From Lachnospiraceae bacterium (GTDB taxonomy: Bacteria; Bacillota; Clostridia; Lachnospirales; Lachnospiraceae): DNA of 64,000 nucleotides. A program made the translations under genes and the position numbers. The stretch covers positions 45,614-109,613 of the forward strand of contig JAFSRP010000049.1 of assembly GCA_017446045.1 (NCBI GenBank), written 5' to 3'. Positions 17,921-26,657 of this stretch are shown one piece after another (the stretch's first letter is position 1; every line of letters begins with the position of its first letter). The notes beneath the pieces were generated by a model, which searched no databases, had not been told where the DNA came from, and saw only the letters and a program-made list of their open reading frames with translations.

Positions 17921-19480
17921 ATGGAAAACAAACTGGATTATCTGATGACTTTGACCGATACGAAGAACAGTGTCCTGAGCAAAGCCATTTCCTTTGATCC
18001 CTCTTATATCAGCAGGATCCGCAGGGGAAAACGCAGCATTCCGCTGACCCCTCAGTTCGTACGGGCTGTCGCAGGTTACTTCGGGAGGAATATAAAAGAT
18101 GCCAAACAACTGGATGCACTGGCGGAAGTACTATGTCCCGGAGAGACGCTGCCGGATTCGAAAGAAGCATTGGAGCAGATGCTCATCGAATGGCTGAGCA
18201 ACAAAAACGAAAAATCTCCGGACTATGTCCGGGACTTTCTTGACGGGTTTTCTCAGGCAAGCAGCCTCACCGGAAAAGAGCCGGACGCTCACTCCGCTTC
18301 TTCGTTGTCCGGGCAGGACCCCTTTCCCGCGGCTGATCCGGTTCTGTCCGGAACCTATGTTGGAAAAGCGTCCTCCGAAGCCTGGTTTTACTATGGAAAT
18401 GACGGTAAACGCAATGCTGTGGAAGCGTTCCTCAGCAGGCTCTGTAAGACAGGAAAGTCATTCAGTCTGCTGCTCTATTCCGATGAAGAAATGTCCTGGC
18501 TGTATGAAGATCCCGCATTTGCCAAAAAATGGGCAGGGCTTCTGTTTCATCTTTTAAATACCGGCAGCCGGATCCGGATCCCTCACAATATCACCCGCAA
18601 CAGCAACGAGATGCTTCAGGCTGTATCCAAATGGATCCCGCTCTATATGACAGGTGCTATCGAGCCGTATTACTATCCCCGCCTCAGGGACGGTGTGTAC
18701 CATCGCTCTCTCTTTATAGCAGAAGGCGATTCCGCGCTGATTTCGAACTCTGTCGGACAGCGGACCGATAGTATGCTCAATATCCTGATCACGGATAATC
18801 AGGCTGTAAAAGCACTTGCGCAGGAATATGAAGAATACCTCGGTCTCTGCCAGCCTCTTATGCAAATATATAACAGCCGGAATATCCGGACGTTTTTCTC
18901 GGATCAGTCCCGTTTTGAACGCCTTCCTGCCGAGCTGATCACAGCTCATTCACTGCCCTCTTACGGTACCATGCCCCAGGGAGTGATGCGGGAACTGCAG
19001 GCAGGCTGTGATGACAAACGGTTAAGTGAACGGCATTCCCGGTCATACAGCGTCTTTCGTGAGCACATGCGAGCCGGCCGAAAGGTGACAGAGATCCTGC
19101 ATCTGCCGGATCCCGCTTGCGTAAAAGCCGGCATGGTCAAGCTTCCGGCAAGCGATTTTTATAATGTGCCATACCTGACTTATACAGCAGAATTGCTCGC
19201 CCGGCATCTGAAAAATACGATTCGCCTTCTGAAGCGCGAATCCTGTTACCAGGTGGTCCTTTCGACGCAGGTACCGTCCGAGATCATCCTCAATGTCAAA
19301 GAGCGCTCAGCTGCACAGCTTATCAGCGCAGTCCCTCCAACGACTGCATTCGGGATCAATGAAACCAATATGGTCTCCGCCTTCTGGGAGTACTTATACC
19401 GGATAGCGGAGGAGGACATGCTTCCCAGGGAGGAAGTGATCCGCAGGCTGACAGATTATATTACTGAGTTGGAGAATTAA
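17921..19480 (+). CDS. HTH-type regulator with large uncharacterised C-terminal region
   Basis: The start is taken as ATG 17921 (519 aa), preceded by AGAAGGG about 12 bases upstream, rather than the in-frame GTG at 17894. Residues about 12-57 look like an XRE-type helix-turn-helix: a TKNSVLSKAISFDPSYIS helix pair followed by the recognition-like RIRRGKRSI stretch. The remaining ~450 residues are mixed helix and strand with no family I recognise; they may sense a ligand or resemble a receiver without enzymatic motifs. It is divergent from the zinc-ribbon operon across a repeat-rich 452-bp region, making it the natural candidate regulator of that cluster. A strong terminator follows its stop codon. 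Confidence 0.75.
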   Translation: MENKLDYLMTLTDTKNSVLSKAISFDPSYISRIRRGKRSIPLTPQFVRAVAGYFGRNIKDAKQLDALAEVLCPGETLPDSKEALEQMLIEWLSNKNEKSPDYVRDFLDGFSQASSLTGKEPDAHSASSLSGQDPFPAADPVLSGTYVGKASSEAWFYYGNDGKRNAVEAFLSRLCKTGKSFSLLLYSDEEMSWLYEDPAFAKKWAGLLFHLLNTGSRIRIPHNITRNSNEMLQAVSKWIPLYMTGAIEPYYYPRLRDGVYHRSLFIAEGDSALISNSVGQRTDSMLNILITDNQAVKALAQEYEEYLGLCQPLMQIYNSRNIRTFFSDQSRFERLPAELITAHSLPSYGTMPQGVMRELQAGCDDKRLSERHSRSYSVFREHMRAGRKVTEILHLPDPACVKAGMVKLPASDFYNVPYLTYTAELLARHLKNTIRLLKRESCYQVVLSTQVPSEIILNVKERSAAQLISAVPPTTAFGINETNMVSAFWEYLYRIAEEDMLPREEVIRRLTDYITELEN

Positions 19481-19484
19481 AAAA

Positions 19485-19513
19485 TACGGCCACCGGTTGA
19501 ACCGGTGGCCGTA
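19485..19513. terminator. Bidirectional terminator between convergent genes
   Basis: A 12-bp perfect GC-rich stem (TACGGCCACCGG with its complement) has an A run on the left, so it terminates the minus-strand arsR-like gene. It probably also serves the plus-strand regulator gene that ends five bases earlier. Confidence 0.85.
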
Positions 19514-19536
19514 CCTGTTATATTACAGACCTTCCC

Positions 19537-19851
19537 TTAATCTTCTCCTATATGCTCCATCGCCATCTCGATGATCAGCCTGACATGTTCATCCGCCAGG
19601 GAATAATAGATCTGCTTGCCATTCCTCCTGGATCGGACCAGCTTCCACTGCTTCAGGATCTTGAGCTGATGTGAGATCGCGGATACCGTCATGCTGAGAG
19701 CCTCCGCCAGATCACCGACATTGACCTCCGGCGTCTCGAACAGATGAAACAAAATGCGCATCCTCGTGGAATCCCCGAAGACCTTGAACAGCTCCGCCAG
19801 ATCGTAAAGTTTATCTTCTGTAATTCTGTCTATAGACAGCTCTGTCTTCAT
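19537..19851 (-). CDS. ArsR/SmtB-family metal-sensing repressor (zinc-type alpha5 site)
   Basis: The start is set at ATG 19851 (104 aa), which has AAGGAG at ideal spacing; the track frame extends eight codons further without support. The winged-helix fold is evident, with the recognition helix at about residues 45-67 (VGDLAEALSMTVSAISHQL). The C-terminus has the pattern D-x-H-x10-H-x2-E at Asp87, His89, His100 and Glu103, the alpha5 Zn/Co site of SmtB/CzrA proteins. The alpha3 Cys motif of CadC/ArsR (ELCVCD) is absent. It should release DNA on binding zinc or cobalt. It lies downstream of the P1B ATPase but behind a terminator, with its own candidate operator, so it is likely a separate, self-regulated transcript controlling the ATPase operon. 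Confidence 0.9.
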   Translation of the reverse strand: MKTELSIDRITEDKLYDLAELFKVFGDSTRMRILFHLFETPEVNVGDLAEALSMTVSAISHQLKILKQWKLVRSRRNGKQIYYSLADEHVRLIIEMAMEHIGED

Positions 19852-19871
19852 CAGGGACTCCTTTCCCACTC

Positions 19872-19885
19872 TCAAAACGTTTCAA
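19872..19885 (-). promoter_or_regulatory. Candidate ArsR operator upstream of the arsR-like gene
   Basis: TCAAAACGTTTCAA is palindromic at 12 of 14 positions and lies 21 bp upstream of the start codon. It resembles the TTGAA...TTCAA operator at 22359-22378, which supports autoregulation. Confidence 0.5.
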
Positions 19886-19902
19886 TCAATATAAAGCATA
19901 AA

Positions 19903-19935
19903 ACCCCGGAATGTCAATAAGCGACATACCGGGGT
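19903..19935 (-). terminator. Terminator after the P1B ATPase gene
   Basis: The arms ACCCCGG/CCGGGGT and ATGTC/GACAT form a long hairpin. On the minus strand a TTTTAT stretch follows. It separates the ATPase from the arsR-like gene. Confidence 0.7.
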
Positions 19936-19977
19936 CCTGTCATATCATAAGCATGCAGCCCGGAGGACGGGCACTTT

Positions 19978-21903
19978 TTACAGATTTTTCACCGCGAGGC
20001 AACGGATCGCATTGAGGACCGCCAGGATCATGACACCGACATCGGCGATGATCGCAAGCCACATGTTTGCGATGCCGAAAGCAGCCAGGATCAGGCAAAG
20101 AAGCTTGACACCGAGCGCAAACGCAATGTTCTGCTTTACGATGCCCAGACACTTGCGGGAGATCTTGATCGCCTTGGAGATCTTTAAGGGATCATCATCC
20201 ATAAGAACGACGTCCGCAGCTTCGATCGCGGCATCGGATCCCAGAGCGCCCATGGCAATACCGATATCTGCTCGTGCCAGGACCGGCGCATCGTTGATAC
20301 CGTCACCGACAAACGCCAGTTTCTTGTTTGTACCGGCATAGTCCTTCAGAAGACCCTCCACTGCAGTGACCTTGTCAGCGGGAAGCAGCTCAGCACGGTA
20401 ATCGGTAAGTCCGACTTCCTCCGCCACCTTCTTCGCAACGGATTCAGCGTCGCCGGTCAGCATGATCGTCTTTTCGACGCCTGCCTTCTTCAGCTGCTGC
20501 ATCGCTTCCTTGGAATGTTCCTTCAGCTCGTCGGTGATGACGATATGTCCGTAATACTCTCCGTCGATCGCTACATGGATGATGGTACCCACATGGTGGC
20601 AGGGATGAGACTCCGCACCCACCAGCTTCATCATCTTTTCATTACCGATCGCGACATTTCGTCCGTCTACCTTAGCCTTGATGCCGTGTCCGCTGATCTC
20701 TTCGATACCGGTCACTCTGGTGGGATCGATCTTAGATCCATACGCCTGCTGCAGACTAAGGGAGATCGGATGAGAACTGTGGCACTCTGCATGTGCGGCA
20801 TAGTCCAAAAGCTCCTGCTCAGCTACCGGGCTGTGGTGCACCGCGGTAACCGCAAAGTTGCCCTTGGTGATGGTGCCGGTCTTGTCAAATGCGACAGCTT
20901 TTACCTCAGAAAGAGTCTCAAGATAGTTGGAACCTTTGATCAGGATACCCTGGTTGCTGGCACCGCCGATTCCCGCAAAGAAAGAAAGCGGAATGCTGAT
21001 GACGACAGCACAGGGACAGCTGATGACCAGGAAGGTACATGCTCTCAGTACCCAGTCAGCCCAGATCGCGCCGGTCGTCGCATAATGATGCGCACCGACA
21101 TGGGTCAGCATGATGAAGAGCGGCGGTACTACTGCAAGGAACAATGCCGCATAGCACACGATCGGGGTGTATACCCTTGCAAATTTCGCTATAAAGTTCT
21201 CGGACTTCGACTTTCTGGAGGAAGCATTCTCCACCAGATCCAGGATCTTGGACGCAGTCGACTCATCAAACTCTGTCGTAGTCCTGACCTTGAGTACACC
21301 GGTCATGTTGATGGAACCGCTCAGGATCTCATCCCCCACGGCAACTTCACGCGGTTTGCTCTCGCCGGTAAGCGCGGATGTGTTGAGGGCAGAATTTCCT
21401 TCCTCGATCACACCGTCCAGCGGGACTTTCTCGCCGGGCTGGATCACGATGATGCTGCCGACCTCGACCTCATAAGGATCGACTTTCTCCAAAGTACCGT
21501 CTTCCTGCTCGATGTTGGCATAGTCCGGACGGATATCCATCAGTTCGCTGATGTTCTTGCGGCTCTTGCCGACAGCATAGCTTTGGAAAAGCTCTCCCAC
21601 CTGGTACAGCAGCATGACGGCAACGCCTTCGCCATACTCGCCCAGGGCAATCGCGCCGATGGTAGCGATCGCCATCAGAAAGTTCTCATCAAAGACCTGT
21701 TTGTTTTTGATGCCGTTCAATGCCTTACGGAGGATATCATGACCGACAAGCAGGTATGGAATCAGGAAGAAACAGAACAGCAGGATCGGATACTTTTGGA
21801 AGAACGGAACCTCAATGATCTCTTCAGAGATCAGGAAAAGAGGCACCCAGAGAACTGCCGCTATAATAATACGTATTAAAAGATTTTTCTGCTTTTTATT
21901 CAT
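19978..21903 (-). CDS. P1B-type heavy-metal-exporting ATPase (Zn/Cd/Pb class)
   Basis: Encodes 641 aa from ATG 21903, which has GGAG eight bases upstream. Motifs are in order: TGES at 179-182 (actuator), CPC at 296-298 in the metal-binding membrane helix, DKTGT at 340-344 (phosphorylated Asp340), a Ser-His-Pro motif, TGD and GDGIND. The last membrane helix carries an Asp in an IIADVGVMI context, the hallmark of the P1B-2 zinc/cadmium/lead group. There is no N-terminal HMA domain; the separate HMA protein encoded just upstream probably supplies that function. It pumps divalent soft metals out of the cytoplasm using ATP. Co-regulation with the ArsR repressor is supported by the operator at 22359-22378. 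Confidence 0.92.
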   Translation of the reverse strand: MNKKQKNLLIRIIIAAVLWVPLFLISEEIIEVPFFQKYPILLFCFFLIPYLLVGHDILRKALNGIKNKQVFDENFLMAIATIGAIALGEYGEGVAVMLLYQVGELFQSYAVGKSRKNISELMDIRPDYANIEQEDGTLEKVDPYEVEVGSIIVIQPGEKVPLDGVIEEGNSALNTSALTGESKPREVAVGDEILSGSINMTGVLKVRTTTEFDESTASKILDLVENASSRKSKSENFIAKFARVYTPIVCYAALFLAVVPPLFIMLTHVGAHHYATTGAIWADWVLRACTFLVISCPCAVVISIPLSFFAGIGGASNQGILIKGSNYLETLSEVKAVAFDKTGTITKGNFAVTAVHHSPVAEQELLDYAAHAECHSSHPISLSLQQAYGSKIDPTRVTGIEEISGHGIKAKVDGRNVAIGNEKMMKLVGAESHPCHHVGTIIHVAIDGEYYGHIVITDELKEHSKEAMQQLKKAGVEKTIMLTGDAESVAKKVAEEVGLTDYRAELLPADKVTAVEGLLKDYAGTNKKLAFVGDGINDAPVLARADIGIAMGALGSDAAIEAADVVLMDDDPLKISKAIKISRKCLGIVKQNIAFALGVKLLCLILAAFGIANMWLAIIADVGVMILAVLNAIRCLAVKNL

Positions 21904-21988
21904 AACACGAACTCCTCGACGATGATCAGCCATGCATCAGAAGAACAAATAATATGGTTATCGTCTGCGTTTTCCCGTCCTGACAGTG

Positions 21989-22080
21989 GGAACCGTCATA
22001 GGTTCCGTAACTCTTTGCGCTGCCGTTCCTTCAGTTGAATAGAGCCAATGAACGACGGCTTTCACCGCACGCCATTGGCT
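21989..22080 (-). other. Intercistronic hairpins between HMA protein and ATPase genes
   Basis: Two hairpins occur in the 198-bp gap: GGAACC/GGTTCC near 21989-22007, and AGCCAATG (22043-22050) with CATTGGCT (22073-22080). Neither has a T tract. They may set the relative levels of the abundant chaperone and the ATPase by RNA processing. Confidence 0.45.
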
Positions 22081-22101
22081 TTTATGAAGATGATAAGTGA
22101 A

Positions 22102-22320
22102 TTACAGGAAGATCTCGCAGTCCTCTTCTACGGCCTTGCAGTTCTTCAGAACGTCCTGCATAACAGCCTTGGGATCCGCACCTTCTGCGAACTCAACGTT
22201 CATCTTGAGAGTCATGAAGTTAACAACCGCATCCTTCACACCGGCAGTCTTCTTTGCGGCTTCTTCCATCAGGTTAGCACAGTTTGCGCAGTCAACTTCG
22301 ATCTTGTAGCTCTTTTTCAT
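22102..22320 (-). CDS. Heavy-metal-associated (HMA) domain protein, metallochaperone-like
   Basis: Encodes 72 aa from ATG 22320 with AAGGAG eight bases upstream. It is a single HMA ferredoxin-like domain with the metal site Asp10-Cys11-x-x-Cys14; the preceding Asp is typical of zinc/cadmium rather than copper HMA domains. It is the first gene behind the ArsR-controlled promoter and probably delivers metal to, or regulates, the P1B ATPase that follows and which lacks its own HMA domain. Confidence 0.9.
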   Translation of the reverse strand: MKKSYKIEVDCANCANLMEEAAKKTAGVKDAVVNFMTLKMNVEFAEGADPKAVMQDVLKNCKAVEEDCEIFL

Positions 22321-22358
22321 GGTAATTACTCCTTTTCTGAAAATGTATTTTGTCAAAC

Positions 22359-22378
22359 ACTTGAATAACTGTTCAATT
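22359..22378 (-). promoter_or_regulatory. ArsR/SmtB-type operator
   Basis: An imperfect palindrome with arms TTGAA and TTCAA separated by six bases, with further matching flanks. It overlaps the expected transcription start of the HMA-ATPase operon, so bound repressor would block RNA polymerase. Confidence 0.75.
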
Positions 22379-22386
22379 ATGATTTT

Positions 22387-22414
22387 ATTATACATCAATA
22401 ATATAAAATAGCAA
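22387..22414 (-). promoter_or_regulatory. Promoter of the HMA protein-ATPase operon
   Basis: The minus strand has TTGCTA at 22414-22409, a 16-bp spacer and a perfect TATAAT at 22392-22387. The operator follows nine bases downstream of the -10 box. Confidence 0.8.
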
Positions 22415-22559
22415 GCGTGTTTATAAGAATATACAAGAGTAATGCAATCACTGATCGCTATGGATATCACTAATAAAACGGAAGGAGTCAAAACCCTCAG
22501 CATTGTATATACTTTGAATTCGGATCCAAAAAGACACTGCAGACGAAAAGGAAAACCTG

Positions 22560-23468
22560 ATGGAGCGAAATGATGAACGTATTGCCGTGATCATGCTGAT
22601 CACCGGAAATCTCTTCTGGGGATTTAATAATGTCCTGACCAAGCTGGCTTTATCCGTCGCTTCTCCCTGGACCCTGCTTTCATTCCGTTTTATCCTTGCT
22701 TTCGTGCTGCTCTCGATCCCGGTGATCACCGGACGCGTAAAAATACGTTTCCGCGGTAAAAAGCCGCTTCCGCTGATCCTCTTCGCTCTCGTTGAACCTT
22801 TATATTTCTTCTTTGAAAGCTTTGCCATCGCTCTGACGAATGCGACCTATACAGGTGTAGTCCTGGCATTATCGCCAATCTTTTCCATTATCTTTGCGGC
22901 TGTTTTTATCCATGAATACCCTTCCCGGAAGGAAGTTTTCTTCTGTATGTTTCCGATCCTCGGTGTACTGCTGATGGCCGTCACCGGCATGCAGCTCGGT
23001 ATCATGAACCCATTCGGTATCGTATGTCTTGCCGGTGTATGCCTTTCCGCCTCCGCGATCCGAATTACAAACCGGGGCGCTGCCATGGAGTTCTCGGCTT
23101 ATGAACGTACCTATGCCATGTTGCTTACATGCAGTGTTTATTTCACATTCCGGGCTCTCCTTGAAGCACAGTTTGATCTTCATGCCTATACAGAGCCGCT
23201 ATCCCACCCGGTCTTTCCCGCTTCGGTGCTGGGACTCGTCCTGCTTTGTTCCATTGGTTCCAATATGCTTGGAAATTATGCCGCAGGCAAGCTCACTGTT
23301 GCGCGGTATACAGCGCTCTCATCCGTCTCTACCCTGTTTTCGCTCTTTACCGGCGTAGTGTTCCTCGGTGAACCGATGACCGTCGTATCTTTCTGCGGGG
23401 CTGTGATGATCATGATCGGGCTCTGGGGCATGAGCCACACGCGGGTCAGAAAAATACAGTATCAATAA
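22560..23468 (+). CDS. EamA/DMT-family membrane transporter
   Basis: Encodes 302 aa with about ten hydrophobic segments arranged as two EamA repeats of five helices (residues about 10-140 and 150-295). The first begins with the GNLFWGFNNVLTKLAL signature position typical of the drug/metabolite transporter superfamily. The second repeat ends with the conserved FLGEP motif near residue 268. Family members export or import small metabolites and amino acids; the substrate cannot be told. It is a single-gene unit: the start has AAGGA seven to eight bases upstream, and a strong terminator lies between it and the convergent LysR gene. Confidence 0.88.
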   Translation: MERNDERIAVIMLITGNLFWGFNNVLTKLALSVASPWTLLSFRFILAFVLLSIPVITGRVKIRFRGKKPLPLILFALVEPLYFFFESFAIALTNATYTGVVLALSPIFSIIFAAVFIHEYPSRKEVFFCMFPILGVLLMAVTGMQLGIMNPFGIVCLAGVCLSASAIRITNRGAAMEFSAYERTYAMLLTCSVYFTFRALLEAQFDLHAYTEPLSHPVFPASVLGLVLLCSIGSNMLGNYAAGKLTVARYTALSSVSTLFSLFTGVVFLGEPMTVVSFCGAVMIMIGLWGMSHTRVRKIQYQ

Positions 23469-23472
23469 CATA

Positions 23473-23503
23473 CGGCAGGCTTCAGAGCCTGCCGCTTTTT
23501 ATT
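23473..23503 (+). terminator. Terminator between the EamA gene and the convergent LysR gene
   Basis: CGGCAGGCT pairs with AGCCTGCCG around a four-base loop and is followed by CTTTTTATT on the plus strand. Confidence 0.88.
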
Positions 23504-24428
23504 ACATCTGAATTGTCGGTTTTGGAGAGAACAGATGCCGGACGAGGTCGATAAACTGTTCCGCGGCTGTGGACACTACGTAATCCTTCTGTGCGATATA
23601 TCCGAGCACCATCGCGGATTCGCTGCCAGTCACCTGCAGGATCTTATAACCTTCTTTCTGTATTGCTTCCGGGTCATAGGTCAGGTCAATACTGAAATAT
23701 GCAAGATCTGTTTCCTGCACCAGATAAGAAACCATCTGGTTATTATTGGTCGAGACCACCGCCTGCAGGGCGTCTGTGGCAGCTATACCGATGTTGTCGC
23801 TTGTAAAGCTGTCTTCAGAAAAATAGTCCTGAATACCACGAACATAACGAAGGCCCGAAAGTGCCGCATAAGGGATGCTGTCTTTTTCATAAAGGGGAGA
23901 TGCCGGGCCTACGCTGATGCATGCCCTGGCAGTTCCGAGTTCATGGAATTCCAGCCGTTTCTGTGCGAGTATATTCAGCAATGCCTGTTTATACTTCCGG
24001 GAAATATAAATGATCCCGAGTTCCGAGACTCCGTTTTCCACATTTCCGATCACCTCTTCGACATTGCCCTGCCGGTGTTCGATCCGAAGCTCCGGAAGTC
24101 TTTTATAGAGCTGAACCAGAAGTCTGGCGAGCGTATTGCTCTGATACGTCGACACGTGAAAGCTGCTGTAGCTTACATCCGAGCATGCTCCGGCGATCAG
24201 TTCGGCATTTTTCAGGATATCACTCGCATATTCATAGATCGCCTTTCCGTAACTGTTAAGACGAAGTCCGCGGGTAGTGCGTTCAAACAACGGATGACCG
24301 AGTTCCGTCTCCAGTGTATGGATCACCTTGCTTACATTGGGCTGGGACGTATAAAGCTGAGCGGCAGCCTTTCCGAGGCTTCCGTATTTGCTGACGGCAA
24401 TAAAGTATTCCAGCTGCTGCAGTTTCAT
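23502..24428 (-). CDS. LysR-family transcriptional regulator
   Basis: Encodes 308 aa. The N-terminal winged HTH (residues 1-60) has the standard pattern LQQLEYFIAV, SLGKAAAQLYTSQPNVSKVI and LGHPLFERT. The rest is the two-lobed periplasmic-binding-protein-like effector domain. It resembles the LysR protein at 36810..37745 more than the other two in this window. It is convergent with the EamA transporter gene. The nearest upstream gene (24494..25225) is on the same strand behind a terminator, so its target is not obvious. Its effector is unknown. Confidence 0.9.
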   Translation of the reverse strand: MKLQQLEYFIAVSKYGSLGKAAAQLYTSQPNVSKVIHTLETELGHPLFERTTRGLRLNSYGKAIYEYASDILKNAELIAGACSDVSYSSFHVSTYQSNTLARLLVQLYKRLPELRIEHRQGNVEEVIGNVENGVSELGIIYISRKYKQALLNILAQKRLEFHELGTARACISVGPASPLYEKDSIPYAALSGLRYVRGIQDYFSEDSFTSDNIGIAATDALQAVVSTNNNQMVSYLVQETDLAYFSIDLTYDPEAIQKEGYKILQVTGSESAMVLGYIAQKDYVVSTAAEQFIDLVRHLFSPKPTIQM

Positions 24429-24445
24429 CTTGGGCTGCCTCCTGA

Positions 24446-24480
24446 ATAAAAAGATCCGGAATCACTGCCGGATCTTTTTA
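24446..24480. terminator. Bidirectional terminator downstream of 24494..25225
   Basis: AAGATCCGG pairs with CCGGATCTT. A and T runs flank both sides, so it can act on either strand; it closes the gene ending at 24494. Confidence 0.85.
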
Positions 24481-24493
24481 TTATATACCATTT

Positions 24494-25225
24494 TTACTTT
24501 TTCGTGTCATCAAAGCGCTCATTATAATCGTTCTGGCCATAGAAGAACTTGATCTTCTCCCAGTCGTAATCGGCATCGTTATAACCGCCCTTTGAGAAGG
24601 ACTGGATCCACTCCGATTCGAGCGCTGCCTTATTCTTTCTGAAATCAACAGCAACGATCATGATGTTGTTCTTCCAGTAATTGTCGCACTGCTCCTCCCA
24701 ATCCTCAGGGATCGCATCCAGCGGGAAGCGTCCGATCTCACAGTGAGACAGTTTGTCGAACCATACGCACTCGCTTGTGAACTCATCGGTCGGCTGGCAC
24801 AGAAGTTCCATTCCCCCGCGGACAACGATGAATAGATTTTCGTCAAGATCGATGATGTATCTGTAACGGTTGACCCAGGCACCGTTGAATCCGGCATAGT
24901 CGACCATCCAGGGATACTCGTCCTTCAGGGGAGCAACGGCATTCTTTGTATACGCGAGTGCCTCCGGCCAGGTCAGATCATCCTTCCAGAGCTGTTCCGG
25001 CATATACTTTTTATAGCTCTCGATCTGCTCCGCAGTCATCGGCTCCTCTTCTTTGACCAACTGTACCTTGTCAAAATACTCACTGATCGCCTGCGGACCG
25101 GCTTTACGGACCCACTTTACGATCTTCTGTCCCAGCAGAGGGAGCTCGGAGTTACGGTGGGAATAGGTAACTTTCAGCTGATTGTTTTTCTTCAGGACGA
25201 TACATCCTTTTTTCTTTGACGCCAT
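24494..25225 (-). CDS. Uncharacterised soluble protein
   Basis: Encodes 243 aa from an ATG with a perfect AGGAGG site. There is no signal peptide or membrane segment. The sequence is rich in Trp, Tyr, Asp and Lys, with a Lys-rich N-terminus and a C-terminal stretch of aromatic and acidic residues. The middle (residues about 60-200) has alternating hydrophobic strands with WVNRYRYIIDLDENLFIV and CVWFDKLSHCEIGRFPLDAIP segments, which suggests a compact alpha/beta domain like those in SMI1/KNR4- or DUF4303-type proteins, but I cannot assign it. It is transcribed alone, with a promoter gap upstream and a strong terminator downstream. Confidence 0.75.
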   Translation of the reverse strand: MASKKKGCIVLKKNNQLKVTYSHRNSELPLLGQKIVKWVRKAGPQAISEYFDKVQLVKEEEPMTAEQIESYKKYMPEQLWKDDLTWPEALAYTKNAVAPLKDEYPWMVDYAGFNGAWVNRYRYIIDLDENLFIVVRGGMELLCQPTDEFTSECVWFDKLSHCEIGRFPLDAIPEDWEEQCDNYWKNNIMIVAVDFRKNKAALESEWIQSFSKGGYNDADYDWEKIKFFYGQNDYNERFDDTKK

Positions 25226-25324
25226 CTCAAAACCTCCTCAGGATTCTATGTCGGAATGGATCTGTACCCATCTGTACTCATTTTATCAAATGCAGATTTC
25301 ATGGTAAATTATCAAACTGTCTGT

Positions 25325-25355
25325 AAAAAGCCATAACGTTTTGTTAAACGTTATG
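25325..25355 (-). terminator. Terminator overlapping the MFS gene stop codon
   Basis: CATAACGTTT pairs with AAACGTTATG and is followed on the minus strand by GCTTTTTAC. The hairpin includes the last codons and the TAA of the gene at 25344..26606. Confidence 0.75.
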
Positions 25356-26606
25356 CATTTTTCTGTAATAGAGCAGCTGTATCGATACTGTAAATAAGAG
25401 CGAAAACACTGCCAGAATCATATATGCGGGAATATATGAGCCTCCCGCATGATCAGCGATCACACCGGGCGCTGTGGTGAACAGGATCCCTCCGACCGTA
25501 AGAAGGAACTGAAACCTCTGAATAAGCGTATTATACTGTTCCGACGTGCCCAGATCACCGGCCCATGCTACAAGTCCGACGATCGATACCGTCATACCGA
25601 TGCCGAGTGCCGCGGACCCAAGCCATACAGCGAGGGGAAACCGTCCGCCCATGCACAGCAGAATACAACCCAGGATCAACATCAGGCAATAAAACCAGTT
25701 GCAGAGGTACGAACCGAGTACATCTGTCAGCCAGCCGTAGATAAGCTTAGCAACCAACAGGCTCATTCCGTAGACTGTCATCGAAATAGCAATCAGATGA
25801 GGGCGCACTCCGATCGAATCAAACAGGACCGTCATATATCCTGCAGCTGTCCATGCGACTGCACCAAGCAGCAGAATTGCGGGCCCCAACAGCAGCCAGT
25901 CTTCTTTTGTTACACCGCAGGAATGAAGCATCCTGGCAGGCTGCCGCTTCTTCGTATTATCCACCGTCTGCTCCGCTTCTCTTTCATGGGTTTCGCTGCT
26001 GTCCTCACTCTTCCCATAGGGAAGCAGTCCCAGATCGTCGGGATGATTTCGCAGCAGGCTGATACCTGCGACAGCCACGCATAAGTCGAGGATCGCCACA
26101 AGTGCCAGGGCATATCCCAGAGAATACTTCCCGACCAGCCAGGTCACAGCACTGGGAAAACCGACCAGAGCGATACTGGTCGCCATAGATACCAGCGACA
26201 TAGCGAAATTACGCCGGTAAACAAACCATCTTCCAAGCATCATGGCAATGGGTACATTGGTGCCCAGACCATACCCAAGTCCGGAAAGAACAGCACCTGC
26301 AAGAAGGACTTTGTATGAGCCCGCAAATGTATAGCAAAACAGTGCGGTCACGCAGATCATCGAAGCCAGAAACATGCCTGTGCGCAATGACAGATGCCGG
26401 TAATAACTTCCGCACAGTGAGATGGACAAAAGGCTGCTAAGAGACCGGCAGGTTATCATCACGGAAAACTGCGTGTTAGATAAAGCAAATGAATGTTTGA
26501 TAAACGGGAGAAAGACAGAAAAGACGTTGAAGATGATGCCATTACAGCAAAACATCATCAGTTCACATCCAAGACATATCACCCAAGCATAGTGGATCTT
26601 TTTCAA
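25344..26606 (-). CDS. MFS transporter (OxlT/monocarboxylate-like)
   Basis: Encodes 420 aa with about twelve membrane helices in two halves separated by a charged loop (residues about 200-230). The N-terminus KKIHYAWVICLGCEL and the FSVFLPFIKHSFALSN stretch match the oxalate/formate-antiporter-like branch of the major facilitator superfamily; the substrate is unknown. The start is a TTG with AGAGG nearby, only a few bases after the T tract of the terminator at 26621-26657. No promoter fits in between, so expression probably depends on read-through from the ABC operon upstream. An alternative ATG at residue 17 would cut into the first helix and is less likely. Confidence 0.85.
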   Translation of the reverse strand: MKKIHYAWVICLGCELMMFCCNGIIFNVFSVFLPFIKHSFALSNTQFSVMITCRSLSSLLSISLCGSYYRHLSLRTGMFLASMICVTALFCYTFAGSYKVLLAGAVLSGLGYGLGTNVPIAMMLGRWFVYRRNFAMSLVSMATSIALVGFPSAVTWLVGKYSLGYALALVAILDLCVAVAGISLLRNHPDDLGLLPYGKSEDSSETHEREAEQTVDNTKKRQPARMLHSCGVTKEDWLLLGPAILLLGAVAWTAAGYMTVLFDSIGVRPHLIAISMTVYGMSLLVAKLIYGWLTDVLGSYLCNWFYCLMLILGCILLCMGGRFPLAVWLGSAALGIGMTVSIVGLVAWAGDLGTSEQYNTLIQRFQFLLTVGGILFTTAPGVIADHAGGSYIPAYMILAVFSLLFTVSIQLLYYRKMHNV

Positions 26607-26620
26607 ATGTCAATTCCTCT

Positions 26621-26657
26621 AAAAAAAAGGGAGACTGCCCCGAAGGAACAGTCTCCT
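26621..26657 (-). terminator. Terminator after the first Opp/Dpp-type operon
   Basis: GGAGACTG pairs with CAGTCTCC, with eight T residues following on the minus strand. It sits just after the stop of the oppF-like gene and just before the MFS start codon. Confidence 0.85.
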
